A DNA stretch of 64,000 nt from Bacteroidota bacterium. Its GTDB lineage: Bacteria; Bacteroidota; Bacteroidia; Chitinophagales; Saprospiraceae. Where the stretch lies: the NCBI GenBank assembly GCA_020160935.1, contig JAIUPL010000012.1, forward strand, positions 62,001 to 126,000. Reading direction: 5' to 3'. Positions 8,983 through 17,594 of the stretch are shown here, piece after piece; positions within the stretch are counted from its first letter, which is position 1; the number at the start of each line of letters is the position of its first letter. The translations under genes were made by a program, and so were the position numbers. A model generated the notes under the pieces. The model did not search any database. It was not told where the DNA came from and saw only the letters and a program-made list of their open reading frames with translations.

Positions 8983-9813
8983 ATGAGTTTCTTTTCACGT
9001 TTGTCCAACGGCTGGAATATGGCCATGGTTAGTTTTGACACCATACAAAAAAGGCCATTTCTGATGTTGTTCCCTGTACTTTCACTGCTTTCTTTTATTG
9101 TGGTGTTGTCCACATTCCTGGGAGGCTCCTACTTTTTTCTGGGCGATGAAATACAGGCGATCATGGAAGATGAACAATATGGGAGAGTGGCAGGATTTGC
9201 CACCTTGTTTTTATACTACCTGATCAATTTTTTCATTGTTATCTTTTTCAACTCTGCGCTGTTGTATTGCGCCTCCAGAATTCTGGACGGCGAGGAAACA
9301 AGCGTGAGTGAAGGGCTGGAATTTGCTAACTCCCGGCTGGGTAAAATCTTCGCCTGGTCGGTAGTAGCCGCCACGGTGGGTATGTTGCTGAAATTGCTCC
9401 AGGAAACAGGTAAAATCGGGCAGTTCGTGTCCTCCCTGCTGGGTGTTACCTGGTCGATTCTGACATTTTTCGCCGTTCCAGTGCTCATTTTCCAGGATAA
9501 AAGCGTGATGGATACCATCAAGGAATCCGGCAGACTGATCCGTGAAAAATGGGGCGAATCGCTGGCTGCCAATATCAGTTTCGGCATTTTCCATTTGCTG
9601 GGTTTGGCAGTAGCCGCTCTCGTGGTCGTTTTGCTGTTCAATATCAATATTTTCCTGGCCATTCTGTTGGGCATCCTGATTTTCGCATTTGTCAGCACCT
9701 TTATTGCCACTGCTGAAACGATCTTCCTGGCAGCCATGTACAACCACGTATGTGAGAAGCCAACAGGCAATTTCGACGATCAGACCCTCGACAGCATGTT
9801 CATCCACAAATAA
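8983..9813 (+). CDS. DUF6159-like integral membrane protein
   Basis: I take the start as the ATG at 8983 (MSFFSRLSNGWNMAMVSFDTIQKRP) rather than an upstream GTG at 8947, because the segment W-x-M-A-x-x-S followed by KRPFLMLFPVLSLLSF is the characteristic N-terminus of DUF6159 proteins. About five to six hydrophobic helices span the 276 residues. The function is unknown. The next gene starts 4 bases after the stop, so the two are probably co-transcribed. Confidence 0.72.
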   Translation: MSFFSRLSNGWNMAMVSFDTIQKRPFLMLFPVLSLLSFIVVLSTFLGGSYFFLGDEIQAIMEDEQYGRVAGFATLFLYYLINFFIVIFFNSALLYCASRILDGEETSVSEGLEFANSRLGKIFAWSVVAATVGMLLKLLQETGKIGQFVSSLLGVTWSILTFFAVPVLIFQDKSVMDTIKESGRLIREKWGESLAANISFGIFHLLGLAVAALVVVLLFNINIFLAILLGILIFAFVSTFIATAETIFLAAMYNHVCEKPTGNFDDQTLDSMFIHK

Positions 9814-9817
9814 TGGC

Positions 9818-10540
9818 ATGTGCACTGTCACGTATTACCCCGGAAAAACCGGATTTATCCTGACCCACAACCGCGATGAAGCGCCCAAACGCGCATCGCA
9901 ACAAATAACGGATGCAGGAAATTCATACCGACGCTACGTGTTTCCGCGAGATACGGGCGCCGGAGGTACCTGGATTACTGCCGATGATACAGGACAGGTA
10001 GCCTGTCTGCTGAACGGCGCATTTATCAAGCACCCGCATCAACCACCCTACCGCCGTAGCCGTGGCTTGATTTTGCTGGATTGCTTTGAGGCGCCGGACC
10101 CGGTTCGATTCCTGGAGAATTATGATTTTTCAGGAATCGAACCTTTTACCCTCTTGTTTTTCAGGGCCAATACCGTACTGGAAATGCGCTGGGATGAATC
10201 GAGGTTGCATATGGCAACCCTGCCAGGCAACCAGACGCATTTTTGGTGTTCGGCTACGCTGTATCCACCCGATATGCAGGCGCAACGAGAACACGTATTT
10301 CGCAACTGGCTTTCGGAGCACGTTCAGGCGCCCAGGGCTGAAGATTTGCTGCAATTGCATCGGACAGGAAGCGTAGGCGACCCTGAAAACAACTATGTAA
10401 TGAACCGACAGGAACGTGTGCGTACGGTCAGCATTACACAAGTCGTATGCGCTGCCGACGAGGCCAGAATGCAGTATTTCGACCTGTTGAATAAGCGGGA
10501 GGATGTCCGCGCCCTAACATTACAAAGGGAATTAAACTGA
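9818..10540 (+). CDS. NRDE family protein (TANGO2-like)
   Basis: The 240-residue reading starting MCTVTYY is chosen because the family begins with Met-Cys and carries the NRDE signature shortly after; here N18-R19-D20-E21 follows the strand FILTH. A longer in-frame extension upstream overlaps the previous gene and is not needed. A further conserved element is GTWITADDTGQVACLLNG (about 50-67). NRDE/TANGO2 proteins have an Ntn-hydrolase-like fold; the eukaryotic relative is implicated in heme or lipid handling, and the bacterial role is unsettled. It is probably in an operon with the preceding membrane protein. Confidence 0.88.
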   Translation: MCTVTYYPGKTGFILTHNRDEAPKRASQQITDAGNSYRRYVFPRDTGAGGTWITADDTGQVACLLNGAFIKHPHQPPYRRSRGLILLDCFEAPDPVRFLENYDFSGIEPFTLLFFRANTVLEMRWDESRLHMATLPGNQTHFWCSATLYPPDMQAQREHVFRNWLSEHVQAPRAEDLLQLHRTGSVGDPENNYVMNRQERVRTVSITQVVCAADEARMQYFDLLNKREDVRALTLQRELN

Positions 10541-10625
10541 ATTTTCGCTCAATATCAGTGCGAAATTGTCATTTTTGCAGCACCAACGACGACACCGCAT
10601 TTTTAAAACCTAACATTCACTGCAT

Positions 10626-11150
10626 ATGGATGCGCGCGAAGGGACACTTCTGATCACCAGCCAGATGTTTACCTTGCTGGACAGAATTCCGAGATATGTG
10701 TACACACGACCGGTCAGCCTGTTTCATGGCAGCACGGTTGGGCAACACTTTCGGCATATTCTGGAGTTTTACACCTGCCTGCTGGAAGGAAGTAGCGCCG
10801 ACTATGTAAATTATGGCTGCCGAAAGCGCAATGAAGCCATTTCAGAAGATCCCTGCGTTGCCAAAGGGATTTTGGAATCGGTTACTACTGCTATCCAGAC
10901 ACTGGATACAAGCCGTACCGTAAAAGTACAAAGTGAATTTTCGGAAATGGATGATGAACACCCGATATACATGTCCAGCATCGGGCGCGAACTCCAGTAT
11001 GCATTTGACCATGCGGTGCACCACCTGGCTATTATCAGAATGGGGCTGGAAGCCCATTTCCCGGAAGTGCCGGTTGATCCGGATCTGGGTGTCGCGCCTT
11101 CTACGCTGAAGCATCGGCGCACACAGGAGGCTGTGGAAGCCGATAGTTAG
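10626..11150 (+). CDS. DinB-fold protein
   Basis: This 174-aa predicted four-helix bundle has histidines placed as in the DinB/YfiT metal site: H41 and H44 in VGQHFRHILEF and H129/H132/H133 in DHAVHHLAIIRMGL. The second half of that motif ends with the family's HxxxI-R helix. DinB-like proteins are mostly uncharacterised, with some acting as metal-dependent thiol transferases. The start ATG is preceded by an A-rich stretch. It lies 85 bases downstream of the NRDE gene and 57 bases upstream of the DoxX gene, on the same strand. Confidence 0.78.
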   Translation: MDAREGTLLITSQMFTLLDRIPRYVYTRPVSLFHGSTVGQHFRHILEFYTCLLEGSSADYVNYGCRKRNEAISEDPCVAKGILESVTTAIQTLDTSRTVKVQSEFSEMDDEHPIYMSSIGRELQYAFDHAVHHLAIIRMGLEAHFPEVPVDPDLGVAPSTLKHRRTQEAVEADS

Positions 11151-11207
11151 TTAGTACGAGCGCCGCCGTTGGTTACGAGCGAACTATTCACCTAATTATT
11201 TTTTGTC

Positions 11208-11606
11208 ATGTCTAAAACCAATATGACACTTTCCTGGGTATTGCGCATCATTGCTGCCATTATCCTGGGCCAAACCCTCTTTTTTAAATTTTCAGGGGCA
11301 GAAGAAAGCAAATACATTTTCAGTACGCTGGGCATGGAGCCCGCCGGCCGATACGGATCGGGCGTAGCCGAACTCATTGCAGTAGTGTTGCTGTTGATTC
11401 CCGGAACGGCAGCCTGGGGCGCTCTGCTTGGGCTGGGCGTTATCAGCGGTGCTTTGGTATCGCACCTGGCCGTGCTGGGTATCGAAGTAAAAGGCGACGG
11501 CGGCCTGCTGTTTTATCTGGCAGTGGCTGTTTTTGTGTGCTGTGCAGGCACTTTGTGGCTGCATCGGGAGCAGGTGCAACAGGTATTGCGCAGATTGCAA
11601 CACTGA
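11208..11606 (+). CDS. DoxX family membrane protein
   Basis: A 132-aa protein with four hydrophobic helices: residues about 9-28 (LSWVLRIIAAIILGQTLFFK), 50-70, 72-90 and 98-118. The helix-1 ending LFFKFSG and the following E-x-x-G-x-E/AEL (GVAELIAVVLLL) match DoxX proteins. Family members are implicated in oxidative-stress complexes or quinol oxidation, but no partner is visible here. The last codons lie inside the first copy of a 21-base tandem repeat, so the extragenic repeat starts within the gene and supplies its C-terminus (QVLRRLQH). Confidence 0.75.
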   Translation: MSKTNMTLSWVLRIIAAIILGQTLFFKFSGAEESKYIFSTLGMEPAGRYGSGVAELIAVVLLLIPGTAAWGALLGLGVISGALVSHLAVLGIEVKGDGGLLFYLAVAVFVCCAGTLWLHREQVQQVLRRLQH

Positions 11607-11756
11607 TTGCGCAGATTGCAACACGGATTGCGCAGATTGTAATACGGATTTTCACAGATCAATTGGGAGGATAAGGGAAATTTGAAGCAATAAATAATCC
11701 CTTATCTCTCAGTATAATCTGTGAAAATCCGTTTTACAATCTGCGCAATCAGTGTT
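11585..11756 (+). repeat. Composite palindrome with three 21-base tandem repeats
   Basis: Three tandem copies of a 21-base unit beginning ATTGCGCAGATTG lie at 11585-11605, 11606-11626 and 11627-11647, the third with two changes. The third copy and the next 12 bases (to 11659) are mirrored at 11717-11755 as an imperfect inverted repeat. A second nested stem (GATAAGGGA near 11670 and TCCCTTATC at 11698-11706) lies in the loop. The element fills the whole space between two convergent genes and reaches into the 3' end of each. It could act as a bidirectional terminator or be a mobile palindromic repeat. No coding capacity is seen. Confidence 0.8.
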
Positions 11757-12264
11757 ACCCGTTTTTCACGTTCAAATCCACCCCGGCATAAAAATCGAGC
11801 GCTTCATCCTGTAAAATCTTCGTCCAGAAAGCGATCTGGCCCGTATGGTAGGAATAATGTTCCGTCACGTGAATCATGATACCGATTCCGGAAAGTGCAA
11901 AACCTTGCACCGAATGCACTCGGAGTAATTCAGCAGGTGTCATCCGAAGCATGCTTTTTTTTGCTTCCTCGACCGTTGTGGTCAGTTTTTCCAGCAATTC
12001 CGTTTTCGAATAACCCTCTTTTGCTGCAAATTCGGCATCTCGTACCCTGACATCGCCCGCGCCACTCAGGCTAGAAATGGCGTACTGGCGGATATTGCCA
12101 CTCAAATGCAGCAAAAGATTGCCGATACTATTGGATGCTTCATTGGGGCGTTTCCAGACGGCTTCTTCAGGAAGCAGTTCCAGGCATCGGCCAATTCGTT
12201 GAGTGCTCTCATCCATCCGGAAAATGGACTGACTGATAAATTCATCGGCAAGTTGTTGCTCCAT
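11755..12264 (-). CDS. DinB-fold protein (DUF1572-like)
   Basis: The 169-residue protein, read on the minus strand, has helix 1 with MEQQLADEFI, a histidine at position 53 in IGNLLLHLSGN, and the C-terminal HVTEHYSYHTGQIAFWTKIL element that supplies two further metal-ligand histidines, as in DinB/DUF1572 proteins. It is a second, distinct DinB-fold protein in the window, not a close copy of the one at 10626. Function is unknown. It converges on the DoxX gene, with a palindromic repeat abutting its stop codon. Confidence 0.78.
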   Translation of the reverse strand: MEQQLADEFISQSIFRMDESTQRIGRCLELLPEEAVWKRPNEASNSIGNLLLHLSGNIRQYAISSLSGAGDVRVRDAEFAAKEGYSKTELLEKLTTTVEEAKKSMLRMTPAELLRVHSVQGFALSGIGIMIHVTEHYSYHTGQIAFWTKILQDEALDFYAGVDLNVKNG

Positions 12265-12368
12265 ACTACAAGGCAGGCGGTTTTGTTAACGGCAACGAAG
12301 GTAAGTAGTCCGCGAAACACCCAAATACGGATGCTGACGAAAATCATCTTCCCGATCTACACAAATCA

Positions 12369-12399
12369 TTGACAGGAAATGGCAAGCCCGTCACCTTTG
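12369..12399 (+). promoter_or_regulatory. Possible Bacteroidota promoter of the JmjC-like gene
   Basis: A TTG at 12369-12371 is followed after 20 bases by CACCTTTG (12392-12399), one mismatch from the TAnnTTTG -7 element. It lies about 50 bases before the chosen start at 12450. Confidence 0.35.
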
Positions 12400-12449
12400 C
12401 GGCTTACCTAACAATATGCCAATTTCACACTGTCACGCAACGTACGATC

Positions 12450-13307
12450 ATGCTCAAACTTATTCCAATTGAACGTCGAACGGGGTTGACCCGAGAAGAA
12501 TTTATCGAAAACTACCTGAAACCCCGCAAGCCGGTCGTTTTTACAGACCTTTCAAAAGACTGGGCTGCTACCAAAAAATGGACCTTTGAATACCTGTCGG
12601 AGAATTTTGGCGACCTGGATGTGCCTGTGGTCGACCCAACCTTTCACCTGCCGGGCGCCCACTACATGAAAAGCCATCGGACGATGAAATTTCGCGATTA
12701 CCTCGCTGAAATTCAGAAAGGCCCGAGCAAACTGCGCGTCTTTTTGTGGAATATCATGGAACACGCCAAAGGGCTGACCAACGATGTAGCGTTTCCGACC
12801 ATTTGTGATGGCTGGGCCGACAATTATCCGTTTATGTTTTACGGCGGCGCTGGTTCGGTTACGGGCATGCACTACGACATCGATTGTTCGCATGTATTTC
12901 ACACGCATTTCCTGACCCGCAAACACATCGTTTTGTTCAGCCCCGAACAAGGCCGATTGTTGTACCAACATCCGTTTACGGTGCAAAGCCCGGTCAATCC
13001 GCTCGAGCCGGATTATGAAAAATACCCGGCACTGGATCGCGCCATCGGTTATGAAACCGTGCTGACCCATGGAGAAACGCTCTTTATTCCAGCGCTCTGG
13101 TGGCACTACATCGTATATGTGGATGCCGGTTTTTCGTTGAGCCAGCGATCGATTGACAATCCGTTTATCATGACACGTGGCTTGTTCAACATTGCCCGAC
13201 ATTTCGTGGTAGACAAAGGGATGAACAAAATTGCCGGGCCCGAGTGGAAAAAATGGAAAGAAAAAGAGTCGTATAAACGCGCAGAAAAAGCAATGGCCGA
13301 ATTATAA
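12450..13307 (+). CDS. JmjC/cupin-8-like Fe(II)/2-oxoglutarate oxygenase
   Basis: I choose the ATG at 12450 (MLKLIPIERRTGLTREEF). The frame is open further upstream, but the added residues look non-coding. The 285-aa product has the cupin-8/JmjC pattern: an N-terminal KPVVFTDLSKDW element (about 27-38), the iron-binding H141-x-D143 in GMHYDID, and the distal H219 in FIPALWWHYI. K158 or the nearby T/H residues could hold 2-oxoglutarate. Related proteins hydroxylate proteins or small molecules; the substrate here is not deducible. A strong intrinsic terminator follows at 13356. Confidence 0.85.
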   Translation: MLKLIPIERRTGLTREEFIENYLKPRKPVVFTDLSKDWAATKKWTFEYLSENFGDLDVPVVDPTFHLPGAHYMKSHRTMKFRDYLAEIQKGPSKLRVFLWNIMEHAKGLTNDVAFPTICDGWADNYPFMFYGGAGSVTGMHYDIDCSHVFHTHFLTRKHIVLFSPEQGRLLYQHPFTVQSPVNPLEPDYEKYPALDRAIGYETVLTHGETLFIPALWWHYIVYVDAGFSLSQRSIDNPFIMTRGLFNIARHFVVDKGMNKIAGPEWKKWKEKESYKRAEKAMAEL

Positions 13308-13355
13308 TCCGTACGGTCATTTTGCACTTTTGACAGGAATCCCCCTACTTTTATC

Positions 13356-13390
13356 AGCAGAAGTCAGTAACATGGCTTCTGCTTTTTTTA
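13356..13390 (+). terminator. Intrinsic terminator after the JmjC-like gene
   Basis: A perfect 8-bp stem (AGCAGAAG at 13356-13363 with CTTCTGCT at 13376-13383), a 12-base loop, then a run of T. It separates the JmjC-like gene from the HTH gene, which argues against starting the HTH protein at the earlier in-frame ATG at 13372. Confidence 0.75.
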
Positions 13391-13512
13391 TGTTGTATTT
13401 GAAAAGTTTTTTTCGTATTATTGTAAGGAAAAACAGACGGAAACCGATTTATTTTCTCTGTTGTTTGATCAGACACGCGACGTTGAAAGTCACCCTCCAC
13501 TTTCGACTTCCG

Positions 13513-13881
13513 ATGAAAACGAGAGAAAACACTTTTATGCAGGATGTGTGTTCAGTGGTGGAAGCCCATCTGGATGATATGGACTTCAATGTGGAAAAAC
13601 TCTGCAAGGCCATCCACATGAGCACATCACAACTGTATCGTAAAATGGAAGCAGTAGCCGGTATTTCGGCGGTTAGACTCATTCGTTTGTTGCGCCTGAA
13701 CAGGGCGAAACAACTGCTTCAAAATCCACAACTGAGCATTACGCACGTTGCCTTTAAAACAGGCTTTGGCGACCCGGCTTATTTTGCCAGGGTTTTTAAA
13801 AAGGAATTTGGCATTTCGCCGCTCAAATGGCGACATGCCTATTTGCGTAATAAAAGGTCCTTAAACAGAAAGAAGTTGTAA
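13513..13881 (+). CDS. Stand-alone AraC-type helix-turn-helix protein
   Basis: With the ATG at 13513 the product is 122 aa and is almost entirely a two-HTH AraC DNA-binding domain: FNVEKLCKAIHMSTSQLYRKM for the first HTH, ISAVRLIRLLRLNRAKQLL for the linking helix, and FGDPAYFARVFKKEFGISPLKWR for the second. This subtype usually forms the C-terminus of hybrid two-component regulators in Bacteroidota. Here no receiver or sensor domain is attached; the upstream extension of the frame overlaps the previous gene and a terminator. It may be a small regulator or a remnant of a larger one. It converges with the membrane gene at 13887, 5 bases away. Confidence 0.75.
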   Translation: MKTRENTFMQDVCSVVEAHLDDMDFNVEKLCKAIHMSTSQLYRKMEAVAGISAVRLIRLLRLNRAKQLLQNPQLSITHVAFKTGFGDPAYFARVFKKEFGISPLKWRHAYLRNKRSLNRKKL

Positions 13882-13886
13882 CGCCC

Positions 13887-14732
13887 TTATTCTGTCATCA
13901 AGGCAATGCCTGCATACGCCATTTGACGTAGTTGAATCCTGAAAAATGCGAAGGCTTGCTGTATCGCGAAAAAGATGACAATCAGTATGGGAGTTATCAT
14001 TCCACTGTGCGACTCCAGCCACCAGTAAATGGCAAAAAGAAGCACCTGCACTGCAAAAAAAGCAAGCATAAACAGCATCAGTTTCCCCTTGTGGCGGTTC
14101 AGTATACGCAGCCCTGTTTGAAGGCTGAGGCGTACGGATGCACTGGTACGAATGTGTTGCAGGCGGCTCACCACCGACCATACCTGAATAAAAAGTAGTC
14201 CTGCCACATACAATCCGAGTAGTCCAAGAAAAGTCCAAACAGGACCAATTTCCGTGACAGAATTTTCGAGGGCAGGCAGAACCAGCAATACCACCGGAAG
14301 AAAAATCACAACCGTCCAGACGAGCCAAAGCACCAGTAAAATCAGCCCTATTTTCAAAAACGGAAAAAAATAACAGGCTCCTCCTTCCCAAAACACCCGG
14401 CCTCTGATAGGGCCCGATGTAGTGACGCCATTCAGCAAACCGGCATCTGTAAAAACAGAAAACAATACCCACACCAGAAACAGCCAGCGCAACTGACCAA
14501 TGAGCGGCGTGATGGAAGCGCCATGCACTTTCAGGAAATCGCTGAATACCGTGTGGTCATAATGGCCTAGTAACTTGTTGAATTCCAGCGAATTACCAAT
14601 CGATGCCACCAGGACGTTGCGTACCTCCATACCAATCGGTAAAGCCAGGCACAACTGAATGACATATACGATCAAGGCGATTCGCCATTGCTGCATGCCT
14701 GTTGTGAAAGCCCGGGAAAGAACGCGTATCAT
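13887..14732 (-). CDS. Polytopic membrane protein of unknown function
   Basis: I do not recognise a specific family. The 281-residue product has about six hydrophobic helices (for example LFLVWVLFSVF, LKIGLILLVLWLVWTVVIF, FLGLLGLYVAGLLF and LMLFMLAFFAVQVLLFAIYWW), an interior region with many hydroxylated and basic residues, and a soluble loop around 45-75. Layout resembles DUF4013-like or glycerophosphodiester-phosphodiesterase membrane domains, but that is only a similarity of pattern. Its start is 16 bases after the stop of the M1 peptidase gene, so it is probably in one transcript with it. Confidence 0.6.
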   Translation of the reverse strand: MIRVLSRAFTTGMQQWRIALIVYVIQLCLALPIGMEVRNVLVASIGNSLEFNKLLGHYDHTVFSDFLKVHGASITPLIGQLRWLFLVWVLFSVFTDAGLLNGVTTSGPIRGRVFWEGGACYFFPFLKIGLILLVLWLVWTVVIFLPVVLLVLPALENSVTEIGPVWTFLGLLGLYVAGLLFIQVWSVVSRLQHIRTSASVRLSLQTGLRILNRHKGKLMLFMLAFFAVQVLLFAIYWWLESHSGMITPILIVIFFAIQQAFAFFRIQLRQMAYAGIALMTE

Positions 14733-14748
14733 GCGATTTTTTTACTGT

Positions 14749-16749
14749 TTATAGGAAAAAACTGGAGGATTGCATCAGGTTTTGCACCCAGAAAACGGCC
14801 TTGGCAGCATATTTCCAGCCGGGCGAAGCGGCAGGCTGCAAGGTCATACTGTTGTTGTTGAGGTCGACATCCAGGCCTATTTTCAAACCGGGATCGATTT
14901 GTGCCGAAACGATTTTATGACTTCCCATAAATTCAAAAGTATGCGAGCCTTCTTCTCCCGACCAATGCATCAGTTTGGTGCTTCCGTCTTCAAATGTAAT
15001 CAGCACTTCTACCGGAAAAACCCAGTCGCCCTTGCGTTGTAGTTCCACCTTCGACAACAGCGTACGCTGCCCGCTGCCATCCTGGTATTCAAAAACACTT
15101 TCTGTTTTTCCATAAATTCCTTGGGGCGCAGGCAGTTCATCGTTGGAAATATGGGTCACGGCATAATCCAGCACGACTGCCTGAAAAATGCCGGTTTCTA
15201 CCAAGTGGTACAATTGCATCGCACGCGCAGCGTCCTGACGAGCCAGGAGTTGCGATTTCAGGGTAGCCATAAAATCGGTACCACGCGGATGCCGGAATTT
15301 CCATTGCTCGAAATAAGCCTTAATGATACGATCCATTTCTGCTTCACCGACGAGTTCCTGCAAGGTGCGCAGCGTAGTAGCCGGCTTGCTGTAAATCAAT
15401 GCCTTGAAATTGGATTCAGAGAAAAACCAGCCCGGGCGATCCGGAGCGCCTTCACGCGGGTTGGCCATCGTGGTATATTCGAGTCTGGTCAATTCGCGGT
15501 TGTCGAAACTATACCCGAATACATCCACCAGCGAAGATTTTTGCCCGAATGCGGCGTCGATGATCCGGTCTTCAAAATAGGTCACAAAACCCTCATCGAG
15601 CCAGGCTTCTTCCTTTTCATTGGAAGCCACCATGCCCATAAAGTATTGATGCACAAACTCGTGTACGACCAGCGACTCTGTCATACGAAGCGAGCGAGGC
15701 ATGCCGTAAAACGTGCCGACCGTTATCAGCGTGGGGTATTCCATCAGGCCCGAATGCAACCCGTGAAAAGGTGGATCCACAACGGTAATGCCAGGGTACG
15801 GGTACTTGCCCACGTGTTCTTCCAGGTAAGAAAGGGCGTACTTGAGCGCATGCAGGTACCTCGGCGCCAGAGCCCTGTGTTCGGGAGGCACCAGCAGGCG
15901 TATCTGTACTGTTTTCCAGCGATCCTCCCATACCTGAAAACGAGGATAAACCGACCAGGCGAAATCAATCACATCTTCTGCATGATAATGTCGGGTGATC
16001 GTGCCGTTGTCGTTGTTTTTTTCGGAAACCAGACAACCGGAAGCGCCCATTACAAATTTGGGGTCGAGCGTGATGTGCACATCATACACACCAAAATCGG
16101 CGTAAAACTCGGTGGTTCTAAAAAACTGATGGCAATTCCAGCCCCACTCCCCTGCCCTGTTTTGTTCGAATACGCCCAATTGCGGAAACCAGTGGCAGAA
16201 CATGTAAAAATCCTTGCTATGCCCTGCCCGGGAAATGGTTTTGGGCATTTTGGCCCGCCAGTCGAGTTGAAAAACGGCCGTTTCTCCCGGCAGGATGGGG
16301 CGATCCAACGGAATTTGAAGCACCGACTGATCGTCCGGGTTCCAGTCATCCGGACAAATGAACTTCATATTTTTTGTCAGATCGGCGCCGCCTTCCCGGC
16401 GAATGGTGCGCACGTCGATCCAGCCCCATTCGTCGGCAGGCCGGTTCAGGTACGACTGCCCAAAAATTTTCGTCGCGCCTTTCAGAAAAGAGGAATTGGT
16501 ATTTTTGAACGCATTGAGATACAGGTACATCCGCAATTCGCCCACAGGTACCGGCGAGGTGTTGACAAAACGAATCGTCTGTGTGGCATCCAGCGAGTGC
16601 GTCGCATCGTCGAGAGAGGCATGTATCTCGTAGTTGGCAGGGCGTTGGCTCAGCGGGTGCTTGAAAACCGGGTCGCATTGCGCGTATGCGACCCGGCTTG
16701 CAAGGGCTGACAGGAAAAGACAAAAGAGGATGCGAAACCTGCTGTTCAT
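14749..16749 (-). CDS. Exported M1-family metallopeptidase
   Basis: This 666-aa protein has a signal peptide (1-23, ending AYA). An N-terminal beta domain (about 30-270) precedes a gluzincin catalytic domain with the exopeptidase motif GLMEYP at 334-339, HEFVH at 363-367 and the third zinc ligand E386 in WLDEGFVTYFE. The C-terminal part (about 520-666) is a beta-sandwich with a hydrophobic tail and no T9SS sorting motif that I can see. M1 enzymes of this type are periplasmic or surface aminopeptidases. It follows the beta-barrel gene at 16813-17439 with a 63-base gap and precedes the membrane gene, so the three form a likely minus-strand operon. Confidence 0.9.
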   Translation of the reverse strand: MNSRFRILFCLFLSALASRVAYAQCDPVFKHPLSQRPANYEIHASLDDATHSLDATQTIRFVNTSPVPVGELRMYLYLNAFKNTNSSFLKGATKIFGQSYLNRPADEWGWIDVRTIRREGGADLTKNMKFICPDDWNPDDQSVLQIPLDRPILPGETAVFQLDWRAKMPKTISRAGHSKDFYMFCHWFPQLGVFEQNRAGEWGWNCHQFFRTTEFYADFGVYDVHITLDPKFVMGASGCLVSEKNNDNGTITRHYHAEDVIDFAWSVYPRFQVWEDRWKTVQIRLLVPPEHRALAPRYLHALKYALSYLEEHVGKYPYPGITVVDPPFHGLHSGLMEYPTLITVGTFYGMPRSLRMTESLVVHEFVHQYFMGMVASNEKEEAWLDEGFVTYFEDRIIDAAFGQKSSLVDVFGYSFDNRELTRLEYTTMANPREGAPDRPGWFFSESNFKALIYSKPATTLRTLQELVGEAEMDRIIKAYFEQWKFRHPRGTDFMATLKSQLLARQDAARAMQLYHLVETGIFQAVVLDYAVTHISNDELPAPQGIYGKTESVFEYQDGSGQRTLLSKVELQRKGDWVFPVEVLITFEDGSTKLMHWSGEEGSHTFEFMGSHKIVSAQIDPGLKIGLDVDLNNNSMTLQPAASPGWKYAAKAVFWVQNLMQSSSFFL

Positions 16750-16812
16750 GGCGCTTTTTCCGTTGAGACGAGAAAGTGCGCAAAGTAAGGAAGAAATACG
16801 AGCCAGCAGGGG

Positions 16813-17439
16813 TTAAAATTGAAATCCCATTTGTATGCGGGCGTATGGTGCGCCGGTACGCAATCGCGGTGCTATTTTTTCTACATCGGCGCGGGTGTCG
16901 CTCAGTTCAAATCCTGCGGAGTAATCGATCAGAAATGATTTTTTCTGCCAGCGGTATCCGCCGCCAAGTTTGAACCCGTGCGATTTCACGTTGTCGAAAC
17001 GCGTAACTTTATGCGATTCGCTGCCAAAGAAATCACCTGCCAGAAATCCCCAGACGCTCCAGGAACTGGAAGATTCTTTCTTTACCACATCGAATTTTCC
17101 GGTGTACAGCCCGCCCTCTGCAAACCAGCCCTTTGCTCCTTTTTTTGCATATAATCGCCCTGTCAGGTGCAGCCTGTTGCCGGAAATAGTGGTCACATTA
17201 GAGGAAGACGTAATAAATCCGAAAAAAGCGAAGCCACTGTTGTTGCGTTTGCTGCTCTCCCAGTGCTGCCATTCCAAGCTCAGGGTCTGCCAGGGCGATA
17301 TTTTCCGCTCGTATTGAAGCCCCAGTTTTCCGGTAAGAGGCAAGGGGGTGAAACTCAAGGTATTTTTTTGTGCCGATACGGAGGCCGATACGATGCAAAA
17401 AGATGCAAGCAAAACGAATGGAAATGGTGTGTTTTTCAT
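16813..17439 (-). CDS. Small outer-membrane beta-barrel protein
   Basis: A 208-aa protein with a signal peptide (1-23, ASVSA then QK) followed by alternating hydrophobic/polar strands typical of eight- to ten-stranded barrels and a C-terminal strand ending in F (ARIQMGFQF), as used for Bam recognition. Its composition (many S, G, W, K and a LGLQYERKI strand early) resembles DUF3575-type barrels. No enzymatic motif is seen. It is the first gene of the likely operon with the M1 peptidase. Confidence 0.7.
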   Translation of the reverse strand: MKNTPFPFVLLASFCIVSASVSAQKNTLSFTPLPLTGKLGLQYERKISPWQTLSLEWQHWESSKRNNSGFAFFGFITSSSNVTTISGNRLHLTGRLYAKKGAKGWFAEGGLYTGKFDVVKKESSSSWSVWGFLAGDFFGSESHKVTRFDNVKSHGFKLGGGYRWQKKSFLIDYSAGFELSDTRADVEKIAPRLRTGAPYARIQMGFQF

Positions 17440-17594
17440 GTGTCAGAAAATTTACAGCACAAAGGTGCAGGCCTTGTCAGGCTGGGTGGAATTGACTATT
17501 CCCTGCAAACACATGAAATTTTATTGAATACAAATTCGGGTATACTTTTTTTATGAATACTGTGTCTTTCCTAACCAATTAAACTACCACTCCT

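Noticed and set aside
11585-11659. CRISPR array
   Set aside because: Contiguous 21-base units without spacers, part of a palindrome.
12102-12372. Short overlapping frames near the second DinB gene
   Set aside because: Shadows in other frames of the DinB-fold gene, with no independent support.
13231-13512. Longer N-terminus for the HTH protein
   Set aside because: It overlaps the previous gene in another frame and crosses an intrinsic terminator.
15121-16710. 529-codon plus-strand ORF
   Set aside because: Antisense shadow of the M1 peptidase gene, which has a signal peptide and all catalytic motifs.
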